Of a stretch of 64,000 bases of DNA, positions 35,231-44,890 are shown piece after piece. A program made the translations under genes and the position numbers. Origin of the DNA: Muricea muricata (Eukaryota; Cnidaria; Anthozoa; Malacalcyonacea; Plexauridae); assembly GCA_963855995.1 (NCBI GenBank), contig OY979716.1, positions 43,870,480 to 43,934,479 on the forward strand. Reading direction: 5' to 3'. How positions within the stretch are numbered: the first letter of the stretch is position 1; each line of letters opens with the position of its first letter. The notes beneath the pieces are model-generated. The model saw only the letters and a program-made list of their open reading frames with translations, did not search any database and had not been told where the DNA came from.

Positions 35231-37960
35231 AATGAATGAACCTATTGAAAACACTGAAAACTTCAAGATACGAAACATCATGAGTGAGCTTTCGAATCTT
35301 TTCACCCATGCAATTGAGCAGGTAAATGATATTTTATGTTATAACTCATTTCAATATATTGATATAAATTTTCTAATGTAGACTATGTAAATATCTACAT
35401 TTGCTTAAAGTTGCTAAAAGGCTTAATTAAGGTAAAAAATCCTTTTTAAAGGTGAAAGAACAATGCGAGTTCCGGTCGCCGCCAGAAGACAAAATTCGTG
35501 TCATGGTCCGCTCTAGTTCTCTAAAGGCACCTATTAGTACGGGACTTATCCCATCGGCGCAAATGACCTCCAATAAAGTTCTTGGTGAAATTACCAAGGT
35601 CTTCCAAAGTAACGAGGAAATTCCCCTTGACCAATCCTTCACTATCGACATCATTGGCGTTAAGGCACCGACAGGTTCTGATCTCTTAAGGTACTGAATT
35701 ATTCCAAAGACACTCACATTAAAAAATCTAGACACAATTTATGTTGTGGGCATGCTTTAGCTGTGGGAAGGGCAATAACAGATAACCATCCCAAGTTATT
35801 AAAATTTAAGCAGGGTAGACTAATACAAAAGCGATCAGCCTTATATTTATACAAAAAAGCCAATATTTTGCCTGGTCCTTGCAATCTTCGCGAAATAAGC
35901 AAATTTCAGGGGTCCCTACCTGGTTACCAGATAATTGTCATTGATTTTCATGCTCGTAATACTAGCATATATGAGGGCCCACAGGCAGAAAAAAAATGTT
36001 GCATAAGAACGGCGATCATTATAACGTGTAAACCCCAAGAAACTACCGGCTTTCCACGAAAAACAATTTTTTTGTGAAAAGTGTAAGTCTTTTAAGTCTT
36101 TTTTTGAAAACTATCGCACACATCCTTGTAACGATCTATGTCACACTTGTTTGCGCAAAGAATGTCTTACGGTTTCTGGTGAAAAACGTACTTGTCCGGA
36201 GTGTTTGAAAACTTGTCGTTCAACTAAATGTTTTGAACATCACAAAAAGTCTCGCAAGTCAAAGGGAGTCAGACTTCCTTCGAAATGCGAGACATCGTTC
36301 AAATGTCAAACGTGTTCAGGGGATGTTGAACGTAAGCGACAAGACAACCATAGGTGTGGTGAACGTGTTTGTCATATTTGTAAGGAGTATGTGTTGTCTG
36401 ACCATTTATGTTACATGCAACCTGAACCTCCTAAAAAACCTAACGATAAACTTACATGTTATGATTTTGAAACTGATTTTTTTCCAGGGCAGCATGTAGT
36501 TAACTTTGCTGTTGGTCAGTATAGTGATGTGACAAAGTTTGTGTTTAAAGGGTACAATGCACTGCACGAATTTTGTGCATTCACGACACCTAAGGCAACA
36601 GGCGAAATGCAACTTTTCCTGGACACGTTTGACACTGTAACCGACCTCGACCCTCGTGACAGTTTCTTTGGTGGAAGGGTCGGCGGTTACAAACTATTTC
36701 GTGAAGCAAAAGCAGATGAAACAATAGAATATTTAGATTTTACTTTGTATCCGTTCGTTAATAAAACAAAAAAGTATCCCACTCCGCATCCGATGATTAT
36801 TCGCAAAAATTTCCAACATATTTCAAATTACTTCGATTTGATAAAATGTAAAGTTTTGGCACCTGCAAATTTGTACCATCCGGTTCTCCCAGTTCGTGCA
36901 AAAGGTAAACTTTTCTTTCCTTTGTGCAAGCAATGTGTCGTGGAAAGCTCTTTACAACGCCAGCATTCTGAAGAGGAGCGTTCGTTTTGGGGCACTTTTA
37001 CTACTATTGAAGTGTTAAAAGCCATCGAGAAGGGTTACAAGGTCCTGGAAATTCATGAGGTGTGGCACTTTGAAAAAAACATCTTGTGATTTATTGAGTG
37101 AATATGTTAACTGTTTTTTAAGACTAAAACAGGAGAGCTCGAGATTTACAGATTGGGTTAAAACACCCGAGGACCAGGTAAGATATATCAATGAGTACTA
37201 TAGACATGAAGGAATCCTTTTACATACAGATAAAATTGCAAAGAATCCTGGTCTGCATGCATTCACTAAATTATGTCTAAACTCACTTTAGGGGCGCTTT
37301 GCTATGCGTACCGATCAAGTAATGACAGAATTCATTACTGATCCTCTACAATTTTATAAACGTATCAATGTGGCAGACACAGAAATGCATGATCTTTGCC
37401 TGTTAAATGATGAACTAGTAGAAGTAGTTTTTAAGCATAAGCAGGAGTATGCTGAGGAGAGTAAAGCTATTAATTTATTTGTAGGTATTTTCACAACAGC
37501 ATGGGCTAGATTAGAGTTATATAACCCACTAGACCCATTGGGAGAGAGTGTTTTGTATGTAGATACAGATAGTAGTGTTTATGTATCCAAATCGGGAGTC
37601 CTAAACCTGCTACAGGAGATTTTCTTGGGGATCTTACTAATGATATTATGCCCAAACATGGTCAATGGGCATATATCACTCAGTTTCTTTGTGGGGGGCC
37701 CAAGAATTATGCCTATAAAGTTAATAATGGAAAGACCCATTGTAAAATAAGGGGGTTTACTTTGAATTACACAAACAGCTTGGTCTTAAATTTTGATTCA
37801 TTAAAAGATGTAATATGTAGGAAAGTTAAGAAATTAAGGAAAAACAAAAACAGTGTAAATAGCTTAAAAATCATAAATGAGTGCAAAATATCCAGATTGT
37901 CAACAAGCTTGAAGTGAAAGAATACAATGTCGTATTTGACAAGAGAATTGTTCTCGGTAA
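35231..37960 (+). pseudogene. Protein-primed DNA polymerase B (pPolB) of the Polinton, broken
   Basis: Successive frames give QSNEEIPLDQSFTIDIIG (N-terminal region typical of Polinton PolB), GPCNLREISKFQGSLPGYQ, several CxxC pairs (CQTCSGDVERKRQDNHRC, CHICKEYVLSDHLC), an exonuclease-I-like YDFETD, then DSFFGGRVGGYKLF, a palm motif A region (LDFTLYPFVNK, one residue shorter than usual), KLCLNSL, and palm motif C YVDTDS. Lesions: frameshifts near 35700, 36075 and 37085, a missing middle section after the exonuclease start, a TAG at 37289 right after KLCLNSL, and another shift near 37600. The enzyme would replicate the element from a protein primer; this copy cannot. Confidence 0.85.
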
Positions 37961-38077
37961 GGGTGAAGATACCATACCCTAAGGCTTCCACTGGATTCCT
38001 TCTACAAATGAGACTGTAGTTCAGAAATCAATCACACCTGTTCTCTTCTCTACACCTTAACCCAACCATCCAGTACT

Positions 38078-38356
38078 GTGGGGCAACAGAGCAATGGTAT
38101 GGACCTGATGACACATGACGAGCTGATGGTAGTTGACAGTAGTGATGGTGGAATGGCAAGTAATGATGACATTGAAATGATGGGTGACGACGATGAAACG
38201 ATAGACACGCATGAGAAAGAGATACATTTGATGGAAACAGATGATGAGTATGACAATGACTTTGAGTCTGAAAGGGACTCGGATATAGAGTTTATGGACA
38301 GTGAATACTTATCAGAAGAGCGTTCGTTCTATAGACGATTTGATAGCAATTTTTAG
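38078..38356 (+). CDS. Small very acidic ORF between pPolB and ATPase
   Basis: About 92 residues, rich in Asp, Glu, Met and Ser (GGMASNDDIEMMGDDDETID), ending SFYRRFDSNF. Low complexity and no known domain. It could be a genuine small Polinton protein or a chance frame in a GA-rich stretch. Confidence 0.3.
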   Translation: MGQQSNGMDLMTHDELMVVDSSDGGMASNDDIEMMGDDDETIDTHEKEIHLMETDDEYDNDFESERDSDIEFMDSEYLSEERSFYRRFDSNF

Positions 38357-38587
38357 TGTATTATAAATATATTTTCACATGTTTACGAACAAGAAATGGA
38401 ACAGTCTTTTATATGATTTAAAAACATTCATCTCTATAGTACTGATATTGATATGTCCATATATAATCTTGTACAGTGACCAATGTGCACACATTTTGTA
38501 TATAAAGTTACTAAATATTCATCTGTAAATGCTTATAGTTTGTCTTTTTAGTACAGTCGGGTCATTTATAGCATACTGTTACCAAGC

Positions 38588-39200
38588 ATGGATGTACGAC
38601 TTAAGACTCCTGCTAATTTTTATATCTGTGGTCAAAGTCAATGTGGAAAAAGTTCTCTTGTTAAATCCATGCTCCATCATCGTGATGAACTGTTTGAACC
38701 AAGAATAACAAATAATAACTGCATTTGACAGTATGATGCAAACAATACCCAATCTTACATTTGTGGAAGGCTTTCCTGAAAACCTAAACGATATGCTTTG
38801 TACCAACTGTTTAGTGATCGTGGATGACTTGATGTCTCAGTGCTCTCAGAATCAGAGTATGTCAGATTTGTTTACTAAAGGATCACATCATAGGGGGGTA
38901 TCTGTCATGTATCTAACACAAAATCTTTTTCCACCTGGGAAACAATCACAGACCATCAGCTTAAACTCCCATTACATGATTGTGTTCAAAAATCCAAGAG
39001 ATTCGTTAGCAATTCCTACTTTAGCCCGTCAAATGTACCCAAACAATACAAATTTTCTTGTACAATCTTTCCAAGATGCGACAAAGAAACCATATGGTTA
39101 CCTGTTATTAGGTCTACATCAACGTACACCTGAGAATATGCGATTAAGAACAAACATTTTACCCCGCCAGATGCAAATTGTTTACGTAAAATGTACTTAA
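38588..39200 (+). pseudogene. FtsK/HerA-type packaging ATPase of the Polinton, frameshifted
   Basis: ATG at 38588 opens a frame with Walker A (FYICGQSQCGKSSLVK). A shift and short deletion near 38725 follow, then NLTFVEGFPENLND, Walker B (NCLVIVDDLMSQ), DLFTKGSHHRGVSVMYLTQN and the C-terminal LARQMYPNN and PYGYLLLGLHQRTPENMRLR. The family pumps DNA into capsids in double jelly-roll viruses and Polintons. It is shorter than usual because of the deletion after the Walker A region. Confidence 0.85.
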
Positions 39201-39921
39201 ACAACGGTTTCAACTCAAGACATTTTATTTGCAACATGTCTAAGCACATGAAAGACAACCTGCCTTATCTACAAGTATTGGTTAAATCCAAACCAAAACT
39301 ATGTAAATTGCTTATTGAAGATGGGCCAGTGTCTGTGATTACTTCCATTTGGAAAATGGAAATGGAAAAGGATATGGAAAAGCAAAAAATGGAATGGATA
39401 TGGAAAAGCAAAAAATGTACTATGCCAACCTGGAAAGATACCTTAATCTCAGACAGCAAAAGGACAGTGAAATACCAACTATTTGGATAGCGCCTAGTGC
39501 TGAAAATGAAGAAGAACCTACCCACCCAAAAAATGCTCAATTATCTGACGAAGTCATTGTTAAGCATATACCAAAAACAATGCAGTCCAGGGCGACGGCC
39601 ATCTTAAACCGATTGAAAGAAAGACTAGACGTTATCACATGGGACAAAACTGGAGAAGTGGAGCTCGAGGGTGAAAATATTCCACAATCAAACATCTCGG
39701 ACTTGATCTCAGATGCTCTGAGGGCAAAAAAATTTCAGTCCTACTGGTTCAAAGGAATTTTTTCGTGTTTTATCCAAGATAAATATGCCTAAAGATTTGG
39801 TGAGGAATGAAGAACGATGGAAAGAGTCCCGAATGGACCGCGGTTTTCTGAAGGAGTCTCTTAGACAGTCCAGGGGCTTCGACCTCATCGATGTATTTTC
39901 AAAACCTTCTAAAAAGACGTG
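39191..39921 (+). pseudogene. Conserved Polinton ORF of unknown function, frameshifted
   Basis: First part MSKHMKDNLPYLQVLVKSKP; second part IPKTMQSRATAILNRLKERL, DVITWDKTGEVELEGENIPQ and SNISDLISDAL, then in another frame INMPKDLVRNEERWKESRMD. I recognise the block around the GEVELEG/SNISDL motif as recurring next to the ATPase in animal Polintons. A 22-bp tandem duplication (GATATGGAAAAGCAAAAAAT, 39374 and 39397) causes one shift; another lies near 39735. Confidence 0.65.
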
Positions 39922-40072
39922 ATGAAAAAGCAAGCAAGCCAAAACAAACTCAGGAACGTTGGCTTAAATATTAATCTTGTAATTGTTAACTTAATAAATT
40001 GTTTTTAAAATACGTTCTTAGTGTTGTGTTATACATGGGGTTAGGGCAAATGAAAACACACACACACACTTC

Positions 40073-40276
40073 TACGGTGGCCCAGAAGGGACAGCACCTT
40101 CATAAGATAAAAACGCTGCAATGCTGTAAAAATGCTGTTTATTATATGAAATTTACAAACAATCAATATATCACGCAACAAGTAATAATAATCCTGTATT
40201 CCTGTATCATCAAATAACAAATGCACGCTGCAAGTAAAAACTTTTGCACGCTGCAAATAAAAACGTTTGCACGCTA
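40073..40276 (+). repeat. Left TIR of the IS3EU-like element, outer part
   Basis: About 150 bp of unique TIR followed by the first two units of the GCACGCTGCAAATAAAAAC array. It is interrupted at the TA at 40275-40276 by the Rep/Tc1 element; the TIR resumes at 44552. Confidence 0.9.
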
Positions 40277-40530
40277 CAACCAGTGACATTAAAAGGTGGG
40301 ACACCCAATTTATAACTATAAATTTATGTAAACTTGCAAAATTCTTATTAACCCCTCCTCCCCCTTTTCAATGTTGGATTTTTTTGACAACAGAACAACC
40401 AGAGACATGCTAGGACAGAAGGTCAGCTCGCGTAAGATCGCAGTTTTGGCCTCACAACATTGAAAAGGGGGCAAGGGGGGGTTAAGTTCCAATTTCGGGT
40501 CAGTCGGTCCGCCAATTTTGTCACTGATTG
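40277..40530 (+). repeat. Left 254-bp terminal unit of the Rep/Tc1 element
   Basis: Matches 44298-44551 in the same orientation at 253 of 254 positions by eye (AAT against TAT near 40307). The unit is bounded by CAACCAGTGAC and GTCACTGATTG and contains a nested inverted repeat, TTTTCAATGTTG against CAACATTGAAAA with C-rich/G-rich flanks (17 bp perfect, longer with gaps). It can fold as a hairpin. Confidence 0.9.
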
Positions 40531-40707
40531 TCTGAGCCATTTGGAGTGCTGTTGGTCAACTTCATTTATGTATAACTTTAAAACTAAGCAAGGTAACTGC
40601 ACCAAATTTTCAGCATAACGAAAATGTTGAATGAGCTATGATTAGGAATCATCATAATCCACTAGTTAATTATGTGACGTAATAATAAATCGTATTAATG
40701 ACTGATC
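40531..40707. promoter_or_regulatory. Probable promoter region of the Tc1-type transposase
   Basis: Leader between the terminal unit and the ATG at 40708. It begins with TCTGAGCC, the inverse of which lies just before the right unit. No clear TATA box; ACGTAATAATAAATCG precedes the start. Confidence 0.25.
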
Positions 40708-41760
40708 ATGAAGCGAAATAGGTATTTTACGGCTGAGCAGCGGGCTTTAGCCCTCCTAATGAGACGGGAAATGAAATACTCATATCGGAAGATTGCCTTG
40801 AAAACCAATATGTCAAAGACAAGTGTCCAGAGGATTGTTAAGCAAGCTGATTGTGGACGGAAGAGCGTGCTAAACTCGAAATCTAATCGTGGTCGACGAA
40901 AATCATTATCAGAAAGAGACCAGCGAAAGCTTAGAAGAGCAATCATACAACTCCGAGAAAAGACTCCAAATTTTACAGTGATGGAGGTAGTGCAAAGGAG
41001 TGGAGTTTCCGCAACCTTAGTGTCTTACAGAACGTTTGTTCGTTATGTGAAAAAGCTGGGATACGGTTTCTTTCAAAGTCGCAAGAAAGGGGTGCTTACA
41101 AGGAAAGATTTCCAAATACGCCGTACGTTCGCACGGTCTATGATGAAGAAACCACCTGATTATTGGACAAAAGGCGTTGCATTTTACTTGGATGGCGTTT
41201 CCTTCATCTACAAATCCAACCCAATGAGTGACGCACTGAAACCAAAAACTCGTGTTTGGCGAAAAAGGGGGGAAGGCCTACTGATAACTACAAAAGGAAG
41301 CAAAGAGCTCGCCGGTGGCAGAAGACTGCACTTGCTGGTGGCTATAGCGTACGGGAAAGGGGTTATTTGTGCCGAAACATATGAGAAAATGGATGGGCCA
41401 TATTTTGCTCGCTTCATTCGCCGTCAATTTCCAACACTCTTTGACATAACAGGAAAACAAAGCAATAATACTCCAAAATTATTTGTAATGGATAATGATC
41501 CCTCACAAACGTCAGCTGTTGCAAAGAAAGCCTTACATTCTATTGGTGCGACCATGCAAGTAATTCCAGCCAGATCTCCAGATATAAATCCGATAGAAAA
41601 TTTGTTCAACGTCGTGCGCAAAAACATTGAAGCAGAAATATTACAGAAAAATATAATATATCAATCATGGGATGAATTCGTTGAAAGAGTTAAATTTCAT
41701 ATATGGTCAGTTCCAAAAGAATATATAAATAAGACTGGGAAGTATGCCAAACAGAATTAA
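40708..41760 (+). CDS. Tc1-type DD34E transposase, intact
   Basis: 350 residues, uninterrupted, from ATG at 40708 to TAA at 41758. The N-terminal paired-like helix-turn-helix (about residues 8-50, YSYRKIALKTNMSKTSVQRI) would bind the terminal repeats. The catalytic triad is D162 (FYLDGVSF), D262 (VMDNDPSQTS) and E297 (SPDINPIENLF), with 34 residues between the last two, the Tc1-type spacing. Length matches Tc1 transposases. It cuts and pastes DNA into TA sites, consistent with the TA at both element ends. It converges with the Rep gene at 42322 within the same element. No lesion seen. Confidence 0.9.
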   Translation: MKRNRYFTAEQRALALLMRREMKYSYRKIALKTNMSKTSVQRIVKQADCGRKSVLNSKSNRGRRKSLSERDQRKLRRAIIQLREKTPNFTVMEVVQRSGVSATLVSYRTFVRYVKKLGYGFFQSRKKGVLTRKDFQIRRTFARSMMKKPPDYWTKGVAFYLDGVSFIYKSNPMSDALKPKTRVWRKRGEGLLITTKGSKELAGGRRLHLLVAIAYGKGVICAETYEKMDGPYFARFIRRQFPTLFDITGKQSNNTPKLFVMDNDPSQTSAVAKKALHSIGATMQVIPARSPDINPIENLFNVVRKNIEAEILQKNIIYQSWDEFVERVKFHIWSVPKEYINKTGKYAKQN

Positions 41761-42321
41761 AGAAATTGTTAAACGCAAGGGTATGCGCACAAAATACTAA
41801 CTTTAATTAAATAATAGAGAACCTTACAATGTGTATGAATATTTTGTATTTGATTGTAAACCCCCTTATATTACAAGCATTAAATTGTTTATCTAACAAA
41901 CTGATTGAATTATGGCAGTGTCATGTTACATTAAGCTAAACCAAAAATCGCCGAAAATATCCTTTAAAGGTAGTTGCTAACTTACTCTTGAGTGCCATGA
42001 AAGTTCTGTGATGATTTGATAACATATTTACACGCATAACCATTCAAATTTTCGAATTTTCGTACGATTTTAAGCGAGTAACCACGAGTCACCACGAGTA
42101 ACCATGCAATGATAAATATGTTAATATGCTACACTAATTTATAAACACAAACATGGTTACTCGTGGTGACTCGTGGTTACTCGTGCTATCTACTTAATTA
42201 TAGCAATTTCGGCACGGTTACTCGTTAACAAACATATACTAAACACTTATAAGAAGAAGTTATGTTTTTTCAACTGCGATGTCTTTCACGATAATGCCAT
42301 ATTTAACGAATACATTTCTCA
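41761..42321. other. Intergenic region between convergent transposase and Rep genes
   Basis: Non-coding, holding the iteron hairpin (42075-42183) and one further iteron near 42213. No other gene is seen. AATAAA-type signals for both convergent transcripts would be expected here but none is distinctive. Confidence 0.5.
42075..42225. promoter_or_regulatory. Iteron-bearing hairpin, candidate Rep origin
   Basis: Left arm 42075-42106 and right arm 42152-42183 are perfect 32-bp reverse complements with a 45-nt AT-rich loop. Each arm has three iterons of period 10 (GAGTAACCAC, GAGTCACCAC, GAGTAACCAT), and another copy (GGTTACTCG) lies at about 42217. Stem-loops with Rep-binding iterons are the hallmark of CRESS and other HUH replication origins. 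The loop has TTAATATGCTAC, only loosely like the TAATATTAC nicking site. Position between the two 3' ends suits an origin; function is inferred. Confidence 0.6.
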
Positions 42322-43770
42322 TTAGTCAAGCCAGTCGTAGCTCTCGAGGATGAGCCGAGCGAAGCACGCTGGGCAAGGATCTATGTCCCGTTGCTCTTCC
42401 TGCAAAATCTGCCTGTTGAAATTAAATATTTTCCATCGAACGGCCATCATTTCTGTCTCCCTCTCGTCAACAACTCCCCCTTTAACATAAACCAACTGAT
42501 GCTTGCTGGTGCTGAAAATTGGCGTGTCTTTGTCAAACACTAGATCATGGGCAAAGTGCGATTTCGGTGCGGGCAAGTGGACTAACTGACCCTCCAGCAT
42601 CAACAGCAAATCATGCCAGGCGATTATCTGAGGTGACCAACGAAAGTCATTCAAGAAAAGCACTTCGGCTTTTTCAGCTCCTACCCACGCGAAACTTGTT
42701 GATGCCGGGTTAGTAAAAGTGCTAAATATCTTGTTAAGAGGATTTAGCAAGAATGTTTTGCCGCAATTCGCTGGGCCCGTCAACATAATGTTTCTAAATT
42801 TACCACGACCTTTTATTAATAGTTGTTTTACACAGTTAGCAAAATTGTCAACAGCAATATTGTTATTTGCAAGTAATTGCAATGCGCAGCTATGCCATTC
42901 GGCTTTTGCATTGCAAGTACATTGTCCTTCATGTGCCTCGCTTAGAATTTCAATGCGGGTTTTACATTGCCTATCCTGCGTTTTCTGTGCCGATTCCATC
43001 TCCCAAGCTGTTGCTATAACTTCGCTGACCACCTTTTTACCACGGTTTACAATAAACTCAGCCAAATCAGTCTTCCCTTCCTCTCTTTGCCGGTTTGAGA
43101 AAGCTAAAAGTTCAGTTCGATTTTTTAAGCCTTTCCTTAGGACGATCTCAGAAACTTCATACGCACTTAACCGCTTTCGCTTCTTTGTCTTTGTTGGTTT
43201 TTTAAGCTCGCTTTCATGTTGCACTTGCCCACATTCATCTGAGCAATCTATATCTACGTCCTGTTCGATATTTTCATGCGAACGCCGTCTCACAGCTGTG
43301 CTCTTGTAGTTGGCTTCACTTGCTCTCATTGTTGATGGTTCTTCGCTGTCGTTTAAGTCAGGGTGTCCTTCGCTTTCGAGTGAATGTTTGTCTTCTTTCG
43401 TAACGTATTTCCATGCCGTATAATAGTTAGCATGCACGCTTGAGAAATGAACGGAAATACCATATTCGTCAGCAAGATATTTCTTTGCGCTCAACCATCG
43501 TTGATTTTTGCTAAGTTTCAAACACATGTGGTAATGCACTCCAGATTTCTTATGGTATTCTTGTGAACAGCACCATTGTAGAATTTTGGCGGATCTTTTG
43601 TGAAACGATTTATTTACCGCTTGGGCAAACGCTGCTCTTGTTGGGAATTTTGACGTGTTGGCTTGGCTATATGTAACCAAATAAACTTTCCGAATTTGCC
43701 TTTTGCCTAACTCACATTTATCAGAATCAGAACAGGAGGAACTACTTTCATAGCCTTCAATAAGATCCAT
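42322..43770 (-). CDS. CRESS-virus-like Rep: HUH endonuclease plus SF3 helicase, intact
   Basis: 482 residues, uninterrupted, from ATG at 43770. The N-terminal HUH nickase has motif I VYLVTYSQ (29-36), motif II HYH (79-81, in KSGVHYHMCLK) and motif III WKYVTKED with Y122 as nicking tyrosine and K125. A basic KKPTKTKKRKR tract (about 190-200) may be a nuclear signal. The superfamily-3 helicase has Walker A GPANCGKT (332-339), Walker B VLFLND (370-375) and motif C PIFSTSK (417-423). This order is that of Reps of circular ssDNA viruses, and parvovirus NS1 has the same plan; the motif I and III forms favour the CRESS side. It would nick and unwind an origin for rolling-circle-type replication. 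The Walker B N-D pair is a mild deviation. No lesion seen. Confidence 0.9.
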   Translation of the reverse strand: MDLIEGYESSSSCSDSDKCELGKRQIRKVYLVTYSQANTSKFPTRAAFAQAVNKSFHKRSAKILQWCCSQEYHKKSGVHYHMCLKLSKNQRWLSAKKYLADEYGISVHFSSVHANYYTAWKYVTKEDKHSLESEGHPDLNDSEEPSTMRASEANYKSTAVRRRSHENIEQDVDIDCSDECGQVQHESELKKPTKTKKRKRLSAYEVSEIVLRKGLKNRTELLAFSNRQREEGKTDLAEFIVNRGKKVVSEVIATAWEMESAQKTQDRQCKTRIEILSEAHEGQCTCNAKAEWHSCALQLLANNNIAVDNFANCVKQLLIKGRGKFRNIMLTGPANCGKTFLLNPLNKIFSTFTNPASTSFAWVGAEKAEVLFLNDFRWSPQIIAWHDLLLMLEGQLVHLPAPKSHFAHDLVFDKDTPIFSTSKHQLVYVKGGVVDERETEMMAVRWKIFNFNRQILQEEQRDIDPCPACFARLILESYDWLD

Positions 43771-44297
43771 GTTTCGAAATTCAATTAAATTCGTTAAAAG
43801 TCTTAACCGGCAAAAAGCGTATAGACAGCGTGTCCTTCAAAAAGACAGATGTCGAAAATAATCGTGTAACACAATATGCCAGAAACGCAGTCATCACGTT
43901 AATAGACTTAAATTATTTGCGACTTGCGAGTGTAACACGGCATATGATGGCTTATATGCCTGCCATGAATAAAGAATAAAGCATTGACCTTTAAAAATTA
44001 CATTAAATGTGTGTAAAAATTTTATAACTGAGTTTATACTGAGAATAATTGTGAGATTGTTAGAAGCGTGCGGTATTCGCAAAAATCACATGCGTCACTT
44101 TTATAGACAAGTGCGTAAAATGCATTCTAAAATACTCCCGTGAAATATTGTTTATTTTAAATCCTTAAGAGTTCACAACAAAATATTATGGAGAAGTGTT
44201 TAAAATGTCTTTAGTAAAGAACCTAGAGCATTACATAATCAAAAAGCTAACTTTAGTACAAATTTTACAAACATGAACACCCTCGAATTTGCTCAGA
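43771..44297. promoter_or_regulatory. Upstream region of the Rep gene up to the right terminal unit
   Basis: Non-coding, AT-rich; presumably the Rep promoter. It ends with TTGCTCAGA, the inverse of the sequence just inside the left unit. No named site recognised. Confidence 0.3.
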
Positions 44298-44551
44298 CAA
44301 CCAGTGACATTAAAAGGTGGGACACCCTATTTATAACTATAAATTTATGTAAACTTGCAAAATTCTTATTAACCCCTCCTCCCCCTTTTCAATGTTGGAT
44401 TTTTTTGACAACAGAACAACCAGAGACATGCTAGGACAGAAGGTCAGCTCGCGTAAGATCGCAGTTTTGGCCTCACAACATTGAAAAGGGGGCAAGGGGG
44501 GGTTAAGTTCCAATTTCGGGTCAGTCGGTCCGCCAATTTTGTCACTGATTG
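44298..44551 (+). repeat. Right 254-bp terminal unit of the Rep/Tc1 element
   Basis: Direct repeat of 40277-40530, ending GTCACTGATTG|TA. Being in the same orientation at both ends, it resembles a long terminal direct repeat, while its own ends are inverted repeats of each other over 11 bp. Confidence 0.9.
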
Positions 44552-44868
44552 TAGCTGCAAATAAAAACTTTTGCACGCTGCAAATAAAAACTTTTGCACG
44601 CTGCAAATAAAAACTTTTGCACGCTGCAAATAAAAACGTTTGCACGCTAGCTGCAAATAAAAACTTTTGCACGCTGCAAATAAAAACGTTTGCACGCTAG
44701 CTGCAAATAAAAACTTTTGCACGCTGCAAATAAAAACTTTTGCACGCTGCAAATAAAAACTTTTGCATGCTGCAAATAAAAACTTTTGCACACTGCAAGT
44801 AAAAACTTTTGCTCGCTGCAAGTAAAAACTTTTGCACGCTGCAAATAAAAAGCTCAAGAGCGTGCGCG
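44552..44868 (+). repeat. Left TIR of the IS3EU-like element, tandem array part
   Basis: About a dozen units of GCACGCTGCAAATAAAAACT-type repeats (22-23 bp; some with GCTAGCTG), ending AAAAAGCTCAAGAGCGTGCG, which is mirrored at 52329-52360. The right array is shorter (about 7 units), so copy number has changed since insertion or between ends. Confidence 0.85.
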
Positions 44869-44890
44869 TGCATGAGATTTAAAAACCAAT

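Larger units (their letters stand above)
40277..44551. mobile_element. Composite Rep/Tc1 element, 4.3 kb, intact
   Basis: Inserted in the TIR array of the IS3EU-like element. TA at 40275-40276 and at 44552-44553 reconstitutes the array unit GCACGCTAGCTGC seen intact at 44643, so this is a 2-bp TA duplication as for Tc1/mariner. Outer ends are CAACCAGTGACA and, inverted, CAATCAGTGACA. Each end carries the same 254-bp unit in direct orientation (one mismatch). The interior, itself bounded by TCTGAGC and its inverse, holds an intact Tc1-type transposase (+), an intact CRESS-like Rep (-) and an iteron hairpin between their 3' ends. Low divergence and two full ORFs imply a recent, possibly active element. 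Confidence 0.85.

Noticed and set aside
42719..43309. Forward 196-codon frame
   Set aside because: Antisense shadow of the intact Rep gene.
42322..43770. Independent endogenous virus insertion, separate from the transposon
   Set aside because: The gene lies inside shared element ends with an iteron hairpin and has no boundary of its own; kept as part of the element, although an ancient viral origin of the gene is likely.
40277..44551. LTR retrotransposon, because of 254-bp direct terminal repeats
   Set aside because: No TG...CA ends, primer-binding site, polypurine tract, gag or reverse transcriptase; the target duplication is TA and the genes are a DDE transposase and a Rep.
44552..44868. 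CRISPR-like array
   Set aside because: Units are head-to-tail without unique spacers, lie within a transposon TIR, and the genome is eukaryotic.
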